The translations under genes and the position numbers were made by a program. From Candidatus Merdenecus merdavium (GTDB lineage Bacteria; Bacillota; Clostridia; Lachnospirales; Lachnospiraceae): DNA of 18,811 nucleotides. This document shows positions 1-6,858 of this stretch, piece by piece. Within the stretch, counting starts at the first letter, position 1. Each line of letters begins with the position of its first letter. The stretch spans positions 1-18,811 of the forward strand of contig DVLR01000291.1 in NCBI GenBank assembly GCA_018715425.1, in the 5' to 3' direction. The notes under the pieces are model-generated. The model was not told where the DNA came from, did not search any database, and worked only from the letters and a program-made list of their open reading frames with translations.

Positions 1-1869
1 ACGAGACTTTATGAATATTACATCGAGACCATGAAGGAAGATTCTAACGAAGTATTGCCACAAATGATAAGGAAATACTTTGGATATAACAACACCCTAA
101 GTTATCGGAAAAAAGCATTGATCTATGCTAATGTGATCAGACATAAAGAAGTAGATAAAGATACCTACACAAGCTACAGAAGAACCATAGAGCAATTTAT
201 GGAGGATCAATTAGAAGCAGGAAATATTAATAGAGATTTGGCATTGATTTATGAGAGTTTCTTAACAAAAGCAAAAATCAATAGTCGGATGACAGATACT
301 CTAGCAAGGCTTTTCTTTACTTATGAACTTCGTTGTGATAACAGTAAAATAAGAAATGTTTTCGTTCAACACCATGAGCTTAAACGAGAGCAAGTCGTGC
401 CCGTTATAGATGGTAAAGCATTTATTCAGCTTTATACATCTTCCTATCATATTAGTCTGCAGGATGAGTTAGGGAAAAAATATGGCGTAACGGTACCATA
501 TACATTACATCGTTTATTAGAGCATGATGATGAAATCAAAGAATATGTAGAAAGTCATTCCCAACAGTCTGGCTTATTACTCTACAAATGTGTAGAAGAA
601 GTGAAAGATGCTTCTATACAGAAGGATAACCTTATGTATTTTCGTAAACTGCTAGACTCAGAAGACATTAAAGAGGAGTTTCGTATGGAGCTTCGTAAAA
701 AGCTTTTAGATTTTTACCATGAAAATAGAAACATGGAAGGGCTTGAATATCATGTAAAGCAAATGGACTTGGATGAGTATATGATCGCCGATAAAGTCAA
801 ACTTCTGGAGCTCTTAATTCAATGCGGTATGTATGAGCAGGCATTTGCCTTAGGAAACCATTACGGTTATGAAGGAGTAGAATTAAAAAGTCTTGTTATT
901 TTATGTAGTAGAATGATTTGGGAAAGGGAATATGAAGAAGATGGAGATTTAATCGATCTTAGTATTTCTGTATTTCTAAAAGGTAGGTACGATGAGGTTA
1001 TGCTTTCCTACTTGATTGATTTATATGAGGGACCACTTGAGTTTATGTATCAGCTTTGGGTTGGAGCAGAGTCTTTTAATTTAGATACCTTTTATTTAAG
1101 CGAACGGTTATTACTACGATTTATGTTCGAAAATACAACGAGAGATAGAGCTGGAGAAATCTTCAAGTATTATTGTAAGCAGGGTGGAAAGAGAAGAATA
1201 GCCATTGCTTATATTATGTACGAATCTTACGACTATGTGATCAGAGAAAGGCAGTTAGATCCATTGGTATTTGAATATTTACAAGAACACTGTATCAGAG
1301 ATTTAGAGGTAGATACAATCTGTGAAATAGCATATTTAAAATATACCTCAAGACTTAGAGAGTTGACGGATCAACAAGAAGAATTGGTCATTGGTCTATT
1401 AGAAAGATATTCTTATGAAGGTTTAAGATTTGGTTTTTATAAGGGGTTCCATGAAGAGCTTTTACAACCTTATCAAGTGAAAGAACGTCAATTTGTAGAA
1501 CATATATGCAATCCTAAAAGTAAAGTAGTTATGCACTATTGCATTGGGGAGAGGGTAGATGTTTCAGAGTTTAAGCAAGAGCCAATGGTCCATATATATG
1601 AGGGGATCTTTAGTAAAGAGTTCACCTTGTTTTTAGGTGAAGAGCTTCACTACTTTATTTCTGATGAGCTAGAGGATGAATATCATGAGACTGAGGTGAT
1701 TACTCTAAAGGGAGAACTTGTTCGGAGTAAGTATGAACATACAAAATATCAGTTACTAAATCGTTTACAACAAGATGTTCAAAACAAAGACGATCATCGA
1801 CTACAACAAGACTTGATGAATTATTTAGAGGGAGATCATCTAGTGAATGAGATGTTCACTTTAGTATAG
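1..1869 (+). CDS. DUF5717-like large helical protein, C-terminal part (5' truncated by window edge)
   Basis: The frame is open from base 1 to the TAG at 1867-1869, and codons before the first ATG (base 31) still look coding (RLYEYYIET). The gene therefore starts outside the window and about 622 residues are visible. From memory, the sequence resembles the C-terminal part of Lachnospiraceae proteins annotated DUF5717, which are usually about 1000 residues or more. Most of the visible part is predicted alpha-helical with TPR- or HEAT-like character (paired aromatic and acidic helices). There is no signal peptide, membrane segment or catalytic motif. The last part, about residues 500-580 of the fragment, is richer in beta-type sequence (VVMHYCIGERVDV, FTLFLGEELHYFI), and a charged helical tail follows. 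It looks cytosolic and scaffold-like. The next gene starts 22 bases after the stop, so the two are probably co-transcribed. The biochemical function is unknown; the family call is fairly secure, any role is inference. Confidence 0.8.
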   Translation, partial: TRLYEYYIETMKEDSNEVLPQMIRKYFGYNNTLSYRKKALIYANVIRHKEVDKDTYTSYRRTIEQFMEDQLEAGNINRDLALIYESFLTKAKINSRMTDTLARLFFTYELRCDNSKIRNVFVQHHELKREQVVPVIDGKAFIQLYTSSYHISLQDELGKKYGVTVPYTLHRLLEHDDEIKEYVESHSQQSGLLLYKCVEEVKDASIQKDNLMYFRKLLDSEDIKEEFRMELRKKLLDFYHENRNMEGLEYHVKQMDLDEYMIADKVKLLELLIQCGMYEQAFALGNHYGYEGVELKSLVILCSRMIWEREYEEDGDLIDLSISVFLKGRYDEVMLSYLIDLYEGPLEFMYQLWVGAESFNLDTFYLSERLLLRFMFENTTRDRAGEIFKYYCKQGGKRRIAIAYIMYESYDYVIRERQLDPLVFEYLQEHCIRDLEVDTICEIAYLKYTSRLRELTDQQEELVIGLLERYSYEGLRFGFYKGFHEELLQPYQVKERQFVEHICNPKSKVVMHYCIGERVDVSEFKQEPMVHIYEGIFSKEFTLFLGEELHYFISDELEDEYHETEVITLKGELVRSKYEHTKYQLLNRLQQDVQNKDDHRLQQDLMNYLEGDHLVNEMFTLV

Positions 1870-1891
1870 ACAACTGCTGGAGGAAGCTATA

Positions 1892-3133
1892 ATGAACGAT
1901 ATGAGAAATATTATGGTTGGATATGAATTAAACAACACAGAGGCTCAAATAAGCTATTTTGACTATAAAAACATGGAGCCTATTACTTTAAGTACTGTGG
2001 TTGGAACGAAGAAATATCAAATTCCTACTGTTATCTGCAAGAAGACAGGAGAGGATATATGGTATTATGGACGTGAAGCGATTTATTTCTCTCAGCAAAA
2101 GGAGGGGGTCCTAGTTCAGGATCTTTTCACACTTTGTTATGAGGGAAAGGAAGTAGAAATAGAGGGAGTCAAATATAGTGGTGTCAAACTATTATCTATT
2201 TTTATTTCACTATCTTTTACATTGTTAAAAAATTTAGGAACTGTAGATCAAATAAAAGGGATTACATTTACTTCAAAAGAAGTAGAAACACCTTATATTC
2301 ATGCCATCCAAGGTGCTATGGAACTTTTAAATTTTGATAGAAAACGATACTTTATTCAGGATCATAAAGAAAGTTTTTATTACTTTATCATGAACCAAAA
2401 AAAAGAGCTATGGAGTCATGAGGTGTATTATTTTGAATTTGAAAAGGATAAGATTAAAACTTACAATTTAAGGATCAATAGAAAGTATCTACCTATGATT
2501 GTATCTGTTGAAGAACTTGAGGACTTAGGGTTAGGTAAAGATCCATCTCATCATGATGAAATCTTTTATCAGTACCTACAAAAGCTATTCTATAAAAAAG
2601 TAGTTACCTCAATTTTCTTAATTGGAGAGGATTTTCATCAATCATGGGCACCAAAATCCACAGAATTTATGTGCAAAGGAAGAAAAGTCTTTTTAGGACA
2701 AAACCTATACTCTAAGGGTGCTTGCTATGGAGTGAGAGAAAAACTAGAAGAGAAAATATTAAGAGACTTCTTTTATAATGGAGAAAATATGCTACATGTA
2801 AATGTAGGGATCGATATGACAGTTAGGGGAATCACTTCTTACTATTCATTAATTGAAGCTGGAGTTAACTGGTATGAAGCTTATCATAGATGTGAATTTA
2901 TTTTAGATGATACCGAAGAAGTCATATTGCAGTTTGATACTGTAGATAAAAAAAGTAGTCAATGCATCATACACTTAGATGGTCTTCCTAAAAGGCCAAA
3001 TAAGGCTACAAGAGTGGCATTAAGCGTTATGTTTTTAGATAGTAATACTTGCAAAATAACGGTAGAGGATTTAGGACTTGGCATGTTATACCTTGCTACC
3101 AATAAGAAGTGGGAACAAGTTGTTACGATATAG
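1892..3133 (+). CDS. DUF5716-like protein, divergent (pseudo-)Hsp70 architecture
   Basis: This 413-residue protein has a ribosome site (CTGGAGGA) 7 bases before the ATG at 1892; an ATG three codons later is possible but worse spaced. I recognise it as DUF5716-like. The order of segments follows an Hsp70. There is a phosphate-1-like strand at 9-21 (VGYELNNTEAQIS). An IPTVICKK...YYGREA stretch at 44-63 recalls the 'TPSVVAF..GERLVGDAAK' region. A helix-strand block at 100-165 ends in ESFYYF where Hsp70 has EPTAAAL. A strand pair at 177-191 stands where DLGGGTFD would be. IFLIGE (241-246) and KGACYG (275-280) stand where the adenosine motif and EAVAYG would be. Residues 346-398 (HLDGLPKRP...CKITVEDLGLG) recall the beta substrate-binding domain 'L.GIPPAPRG...VSAKDLGTG'. 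The glycine-rich nucleotide loops are absent, so ATP use is doubtful. The Hsp70 relation is inference from pattern. Confidence 0.82.
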   Translation: MNDMRNIMVGYELNNTEAQISYFDYKNMEPITLSTVVGTKKYQIPTVICKKTGEDIWYYGREAIYFSQQKEGVLVQDLFTLCYEGKEVEIEGVKYSGVKLLSIFISLSFTLLKNLGTVDQIKGITFTSKEVETPYIHAIQGAMELLNFDRKRYFIQDHKESFYYFIMNQKKELWSHEVYYFEFEKDKIKTYNLRINRKYLPMIVSVEELEDLGLGKDPSHHDEIFYQYLQKLFYKKVVTSIFLIGEDFHQSWAPKSTEFMCKGRKVFLGQNLYSKGACYGVREKLEEKILRDFFYNGENMLHVNVGIDMTVRGITSYYSLIEAGVNWYEAYHRCEFILDDTEEVILQFDTVDKKSSQCIIHLDGLPKRPNKATRVALSVMFLDSNTCKITVEDLGLGMLYLATNKKWEQVVTI

Positions 3134-3145
3134 AGAGGAGGGCAT

Positions 3146-3970
3146 ATGAGCAAATATTTATTATGTCAATTAAAAGAAGCTAAGATCCCTTATTATATTA
3201 AGGCAATTAGTACCAATATCTACACCATTGAAGAATTGTGCTTTTATCTCTATCACAATGTGTATTTAATTGATGACAGTATTATTAACGAACAACTTTG
3301 TGACTGGTTGAAAGATGAACTAGGATTAAAAAAATTATACAAAAGATTATATGAAGAATTAGAAAAAAAAGTGAGTATTGGAAATTTTGTGCTACCAATC
3401 TTCAAAGAAATTCATTATTTATCCCATGAAGATTTTAAAGAAATGCAAGAAAAAATCAGAAAAATAGAAGTGCAACCAGAAGATATTAGAAAAAAATTAA
3501 AAGGTGACTATTTAGTCACTCACAACATGTATTCCAATGCTATTGGCGTCTATCATTCCATTATTACAGAACCAAAGGATGGAGCTTTAGGAAATCAATT
3601 TTATGCAGATGTATGGTCTAACATGGGAGTAGCTTATGCAAAACTATTTCTATTTGAAGAAACAGCAAAATGTTACGAAAAGGCTTATGAACGAAAGGCA
3701 TCCACCAAGAATTTAGAAAATTATTTATGTGCATTATGGCTATCCCATACTGGTAAAGAGTTTAAGGAGATTGTGAAGAAGAAGGGAATTGATTATAAAA
3801 AGGTCATCCAGTTAGAAGATAAATTACAAAAGGTTTATGAGGGTATAGAAGAATCTCCGCGATATCAAGTTGTTAGCTCAGATTCAGAACAGAGTCTAGA
3901 TCGTAAAGAAGAAATGGAAAAAATAATTAAAGAACTTATGCAAGAATACAAACGTAGTACTTGTTCTTAA
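3146..3970 (+). CDS. TPR-containing protein of the DUF5716/DUF5717 cluster
   Basis: This 274-residue cytosolic protein has a strong ribosome site (GAGAGGAGGG) just before the ATG at 3146, and only 12 bases separate it from the previous stop. The N-terminal half (YLLCQLKEAKIPYY, IYTIEELCFYLYHNVYLID) is a conserved-looking helical domain that I associate with proteins next to DUF5716 genes in Lachnospiraceae. The second half holds TPR-like helix pairs at about 119-141 and 154-187 (WSNMGVAYAKLFLFEETAKCYEKAY), which suggests protein-protein contact. A lysine/glutamate-rich helical tail follows about residue 205. There is no signal peptide, membrane span or catalytic motif. Position and spacing make it the last gene of the cluster; the amino-acid importer behind it has its own promoter. 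Function unknown; a co-chaperone or adaptor role for the Hsp70-like neighbour is inference. Confidence 0.8.
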   Translation: MSKYLLCQLKEAKIPYYIKAISTNIYTIEELCFYLYHNVYLIDDSIINEQLCDWLKDELGLKKLYKRLYEELEKKVSIGNFVLPIFKEIHYLSHEDFKEMQEKIRKIEVQPEDIRKKLKGDYLVTHNMYSNAIGVYHSIITEPKDGALGNQFYADVWSNMGVAYAKLFLFEETAKCYEKAYERKASTKNLENYLCALWLSHTGKEFKEIVKKKGIDYKKVIQLEDKLQKVYEGIEESPRYQVVSSDSEQSLDRKEEMEKIIKELMQEYKRSTCS

Positions 3971-4004
3971 GATCTAAATAAGGATGTGTCATTTCTTGTA
4001 GTCA

Positions 4005-4033
4005 TTGACATCTACTTTAATATATGTTAATAT
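4005..4033 (+). promoter_or_regulatory. Promoter of the amino-acid importer operon
   Basis: A perfect -35 TTGACA (4005-4010) is followed after 17 bases by TAATAT (4028-4033), preceded by the extended -10 dinucleotide TG at 4025-4026. Transcription would start near 4040, about 90 bases before the lipoprotein start codon. This separates the importer from the cluster upstream. Confidence 0.7.
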
Positions 4034-4062
4034 TACTCTACAATTTAGTATGGTAGAGTAAT
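4032..4062. promoter_or_regulatory. 10-bp inverted repeat over -10/+1, putative operator
   Basis: ATTACTCTAC (4032-4041) and its exact reverse complement GTAGAGTAAT (4053-4062) are separated by 11 bases. The left arm touches the -10 element and covers the predicted start site. The transcript would therefore lack most of the left arm, which argues for a DNA operator rather than an RNA hairpin. The regulator is unknown. Confidence 0.5.
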
Positions 4063-4118
4063 CAAGTGGAGAGATAGAACCCTTGAATATCACTTACTAC
4101 ATCATGTTTTATGACGAT

Positions 4119-4125
4119 GAGGAGG
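4119..4125 (+). promoter_or_regulatory. Ribosome binding site fixing the start of the importer lipoprotein
   Basis: GAGGAGG lies 5 bases before ATG 4131. It selects that codon over the in-frame TTG at 4083, which has no such site. Confidence 0.75.
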
Positions 4126-4130
4126 ATAAA

Positions 4131-5039
4131 ATGAAAAACAAAATATTAAGTGCAGTACTGGCCACTGCCATGGCGGTAACTTTATTGGTTGGTTGTGGTA
4201 ATGGAGATGACAAGAAGGAAGCAGATGCATCAGTTGCTGCAGAAGATACAAGTGCAAAAGATACTGCTCAGGGATCTGAAGAGAGCTCTGATAAAGGGGA
4301 AGAGGATGACCAATCATTAGAGTATATAAAATCTGAAGGAAAGTTTATATTTGGGTTTGACGAGGCTTTTCCACCAATGGGATTTACTGATGAAGATCAA
4401 AATCATGTTGGATTTGATATAGATGTAGCGAAGGAAGTAACAAAACGTATGGGCGTTGAGTTAGAGTTAAGGCCAATTAGTTGGAAGGCGAAGGAAACGG
4501 AGCTTTCTGCAAAAAATATTGATTGTATTTGGAATGGATTGTCTATTAATGAAGAACGTAAAGAGCAGTTGACTTTAAGTGATCCATATATGTTAAACCG
4601 CCAAGTAATTGTGACATTAGCAGACAGTGATATAGAAACTCTTGATGATTTAGCTGGTAAAAAAGTAGTTCTTCAAAATGGTTCTACTGCTCAGACTGCC
4701 GTAGATAATAATCCGAATTTTAAAGAATCTATCGGTGACTTAACCCAAGTGGAAGATAATATTCAAGCTATGATGGATCTAAAAATCGGTGGTAGTGACG
4801 CTGTGGTTATGGACGAGGTAGTAGCAAAGTATTATATGGAACTAGAACCTAATAAAGGTCAATATAAATTATTAGATGAAACTTTATCTGATGAAGAATA
4901 TGCAATTGGCTTTAGAAAAGGTGAAGTTGCTCTTGCCAATGAAATTAACAAGATCTTAAAGGAAATGAAAGAGGATGGTTCTCTTGCTAAAATCAGCAAC
5001 GATTGGTTTGGGGAAGATATCACCATTGTAAATCAATAA
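4131..5039 (+). CDS. Amino acid ABC transporter substrate-binding lipoprotein
   Basis: This is a 302-residue extracellular solute-binding protein, family 3, of a polar amino-acid importer. Starting at ATG 4131 gives a textbook lipoprotein signal: MKNK, a hydrophobic stretch, then lipobox LVGC with Cys22 as the lipidation site. The in-frame TTG at 4083 would add 16 acidic residues before the signal and was rejected. After Cys22 comes an acidic Ser/Ala/Glu/Asp linker to about residue 62, which tethers the domain to the membrane. The binding domain starts near residue 65 (FIFGFDEAFPPMGF), continues with GFDIDVAKEV (94-103), and ends with the usual ISNDWFGED. Clustering with a permease and a PAO-type ATPase (5203-6636) confirms the role. 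The cystine/glutamine/glutamate branch is likely, but the ligand cannot be read from the sequence. A hairpin directly after the stop probably makes this the most abundant product of the operon. Confidence 0.93.
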   Translation: MKNKILSAVLATAMAVTLLVGCGNGDDKKEADASVAAEDTSAKDTAQGSEESSDKGEEDDQSLEYIKSEGKFIFGFDEAFPPMGFTDEDQNHVGFDIDVAKEVTKRMGVELELRPISWKAKETELSAKNIDCIWNGLSINEERKEQLTLSDPYMLNRQVIVTLADSDIETLDDLAGKKVVLQNGSTAQTAVDNNPNFKESIGDLTQVEDNIQAMMDLKIGGSDAVVMDEVVAKYYMELEPNKGQYKLLDETLSDEEYAIGFRKGEVALANEINKILKEMKEDGSLAKISNDWFGEDITIVNQ

Positions 5040-5050
5040 AATTGATAAAA

Positions 5051-5077
5051 GAAAAAGGGAGTTAACCTCCCTTTTTC
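5051..5077 (+). terminator. Hairpin between lipoprotein and permease genes (partial terminator)
   Basis: An 11-bp perfect stem, GAAAAAGGGAG (5051-5061) with CTCCCTTTTTC (5067-5077), has a 5-base loop. The right arm itself supplies a run of five T. It lies 11 bases after the lipoprotein stop and inside the operon. It likely ends many transcripts or stabilises the upstream mRNA, allowing some read-through into the permease gene. A small second hairpin (CGCTG/CAGCG, 5091-5103) follows. Confidence 0.7.
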
Positions 5078-5189
5078 ACATACATAAAAGCGCTGTTACA
5101 GCGATTGTTTTAACTTAGTTGAACATTCTTATGAGTGAAAGAGAACTCTGCAAGGATTGCACTGTGGTGCGAAAGAAAGAAAAAAGGTT

Positions 5190-5196
5190 AGGAGAG
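5190..5196 (+). promoter_or_regulatory. Ribosome binding site supporting a TTG start for the permease
   Basis: AGGAGAG ends 6 bases before TTG 5203. The in-frame ATG at 5131 has no recognisable site. A GTG at 5164 has AAGGA 7 bases upstream and remains a second choice. Confidence 0.5.
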
Positions 5197-5202
5197 ACAC
5201 AG

Positions 5203-5865
5203 TTGACTAGCGAAGCGATTATAAAATTATTTGGATTCATGTTACAGGCATCTACTCAGACATTAATGATATTTTTTTTCACCTTACTATTCGGTTTGCC
5301 TTTAGGTTTATTGATTGCAGCTGGAAGAATGACAAAGTTTAAAATCATCCAGTGGCCAGTAAGGTTCTTTTTATTAATTATGCGGGGTACGCCCTTAATC
5401 TTGCAATTGTTCTTAGTATACTTCGGGCCTTCCCTTGTACTTGGAATCCGTTATAAAAATGAAAATGCAAGATTGATTGCTGCTATTGTAGCTTTCGTAT
5501 TGAATTATGGAGCTTACTTTGCAGAGATTTACCGTTCGGGGTTAGAGGGAATACCAAAAGGGCAAAAAGAAGCCGCTGTTGTATTAGGATTTAGTAGATG
5601 GCAGACTTTTTATAAAATCATACTTCCACAAGTAATCAAGAGAATCCTTCCTCCTATGGGTAGTGAGTTTATGACATTGATTAAAGACACCGCTTTAGCA
5701 ATGAGTATAGGCGTGCCAGAAATTTACCAGTTAGCCACTAGTAAAATGTCTACTACAGCTTCCTTTATTCCTCTATTAATGGCAGGAGTCTTTTATCTTA
5801 TTATGAATGCAGTCGTAAGTAGAGGATTTAACTTGTTAGAAAAGAAGATGGATTATTACAACTAG
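5203..5865 (+). CDS. Amino acid ABC transporter permease
   Basis: This inner-membrane subunit of the family-3 amino-acid importer is about 220 residues from TTG 5203. I chose that start for its AGGAGAG site and because family members usually begin just before the '...IIKLFGFMLQASTQTL' helix; starts at 5119, 5131 or 5164 would add a charged non-membrane leader of up to 28 residues. Visible signatures include the first membrane helix with GLPLGLLIAAGR, the family hallmark RGTPLILQL (61-69), and the EAA loop that docks on the ATPase (EAAVVLGFSRWQTFYKIILP, 123-142). PMGSEFMTLIKDTALA and a final hydrophobic segment follow. About five membrane helices are expected. The stop lies 9 bases before the ATPase start. 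Substrate specificity comes from the lipoprotein gene upstream. Confidence 0.92.
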   Translation: MTSEAIIKLFGFMLQASTQTLMIFFFTLLFGLPLGLLIAAGRMTKFKIIQWPVRFFLLIMRGTPLILQLFLVYFGPSLVLGIRYKNENARLIAAIVAFVLNYGAYFAEIYRSGLEGIPKGQKEAAVVLGFSRWQTFYKIILPQVIKRILPPMGSEFMTLIKDTALAMSIGVPEIYQLATSKMSTTASFIPLLMAGVFYLIMNAVVSRGFNLLEKKMDYYN

Positions 5866-5874
5866 GAGGAATGT

Positions 5875-6636
5875 ATGGGTAAGGTATTAGAAGTTAAAAA
5901 TCTGCAAAAGAGTTTTGGGCATTTGCAGGTATTAAAAGATATTAGTTTAGATATTAAAGACGGTGAAATCATTTCTATTATTGGTTCTTCAGGTTCTGGA
6001 AAATCCACTTTACTAAGATGCTTAAATCGTCTAGAGACCATTGATAAAGGCACGATTCTTGTAGATGGAAAAACAATGGTTCATACAGAAATGGATAAAG
6101 TGGTCTATGCAGATGAGGCAACATTAAAAGAAATTAGAACAAAGACTGGGCTCGTATTTCAAAGTTTTAATTTATTTCCACATTATACAGTGATGAGAAA
6201 CATTACTGAGGCGCCAATCTGTGTTATGAATGTGCCAAAAGAAGAAGCCAAAATCAAAGCTAGAAGCCTTTTAAAAAAGTTGGGTTTATCAGATAAAGAA
6301 AATTCCTATCCTCATGAGTTATCTGGAGGGCAAGCACAGCGAGTTTCCATAGCAAGAGCCTTAGCACTGGAACCTAAGATTCTATTTTTTGATGAGCCAA
6401 CTTCGGCATTAGATCCAGAGCTTACTGGAGAGGTTCTAAAAGTAATTAAATCATTAGCAGATTTACGTATGACTATGGTTATTGTAACCCATGAAATGGC
6501 TTTTGCAAAAGAGATATCTGATCGAATTATATTTATGGATCAAGGCTTTATTGCAGAACAAGGAACGCCTGAGGAGTTATTTAAGTCAAGTAATCATAGG
6601 ATGAAAGAGTTTTTAGGAAAGTTTAGCGAAGTATAA
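5875..6636 (+). CDS. Amino acid ABC transporter ATP-binding protein
   Basis: This 253-residue cytoplasmic ATPase drives the amino-acid importer and belongs to the polar amino-acid (GlnQ/HisP-like) type. Every motif is intact: Walker A GSSGSGKST (37-45), Q-loop Gln96 in VFQSFNLFPH, signature LSGGQ (149-153), Walker B ILFFDE (169-174), D-loop SALD, and switch His206 in VTHEM. The start at ATG 5875 follows AGGAGGA closely. An ATG at 5871 is out of frame and stops after three codons. The length is typical of the family (about 240-255). It is the last gene of the operon and a terminator follows within 20 bases. Confidence 0.96.
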   Translation: MGKVLEVKNLQKSFGHLQVLKDISLDIKDGEIISIIGSSGSGKSTLLRCLNRLETIDKGTILVDGKTMVHTEMDKVVYADEATLKEIRTKTGLVFQSFNLFPHYTVMRNITEAPICVMNVPKEEAKIKARSLLKKLGLSDKENSYPHELSGGQAQRVSIARALALEPKILFFDEPTSALDPELTGEVLKVIKSLADLRMTMVIVTHEMAFAKEISDRIIFMDQGFIAEQGTPEELFKSSNHRMKEFLGKFSEV

Positions 6637-6653
6637 AAATAGAGAAGTTCATT

Positions 6654-6697
6654 AGAGTTTTTACTAAATAAAATATAAGGTAAAGGCTCTTTTTTTA
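6654..6697 (+). terminator. Rho-independent terminator of the amino-acid importer operon
   Basis: The arm at 6654-6664 pairs with 6680-6690 (11 bp including two G-T pairs) around a 15-base A/T-rich loop. Six further T follow at 6691-6696. Confidence 0.7.
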
Positions 6698-6719
6698 TTT
6701 ATAGAGTCTATCTATAAAT
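6697..6719. repeat. 8-bp inverted repeat ATTTATAG/CTATAAAT
   Basis: ATTTATAG (6697-6704) and CTATAAAT (6712-6719) flank 7 bases directly after the terminator T-run. The right half (CTATCTATAAATA, 6708-6720) recurs exactly at the end of purA (18218-18230). The role is unknown; chance is possible in such AT-rich DNA. Confidence 0.35.
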
Positions 6720-6785
6720 AGAAAACACTTATCAAAAAAATCAATAGATAACCCAGGGTTTCTCATATTTCTTCGTCAATCCTTA

Positions 6786-6794
6786 TGTTATAAT
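6786..6794 (+). promoter_or_regulatory. Extended -10 promoter of the DUF169/TDT unit
   Basis: TGTTATAAT is a perfect extended -10 element (TGnTATAAT). No good -35 is seen 17 bases upstream, which is usual for this promoter class. The predicted start is near 6801, giving a leader of about 58 bases. Confidence 0.55.
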
Positions 6795-6808
6795 AATGAA
6801 GAATGCAA

Positions 6809-6835
6809 TCTAAACATACCTCAAATAGGTTTAGA
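6809..6835 (+). promoter_or_regulatory. Inverted repeat in the leader of the DUF169 gene
   Basis: TCTAAAC (6809-6815) and GTTTAGA (6829-6835) form a 7-bp inverted repeat with 13 bases between, just after the predicted transcription start. It could be an operator or a weak leader hairpin. Nothing else supports it. Confidence 0.3.
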
Positions 6836-6858
6836 ATTTTACAATAAGGAGAAGAAAA

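Noticed and set aside
2959..3153. Minus-strand open frame over the end of the Hsp70-like gene
   Set aside because: It lies wholly over well-supported coding sequence and shows no family features.
3979..4012. Possible terminator after the TPR gene (GATG..TCA with TGACATC)
   Set aside because: The stem needs a 2-base bulge and lacks a T-run. Its right arm is also part of the -35 element of the next promoter.
4083..4130. TTG start 48 bases upstream of the amino-acid binding lipoprotein
   Set aside because: It would place acidic residues before the lipoprotein signal and has no ribosome site. ATG 4131 has GAGGAGG and a perfect lipobox.
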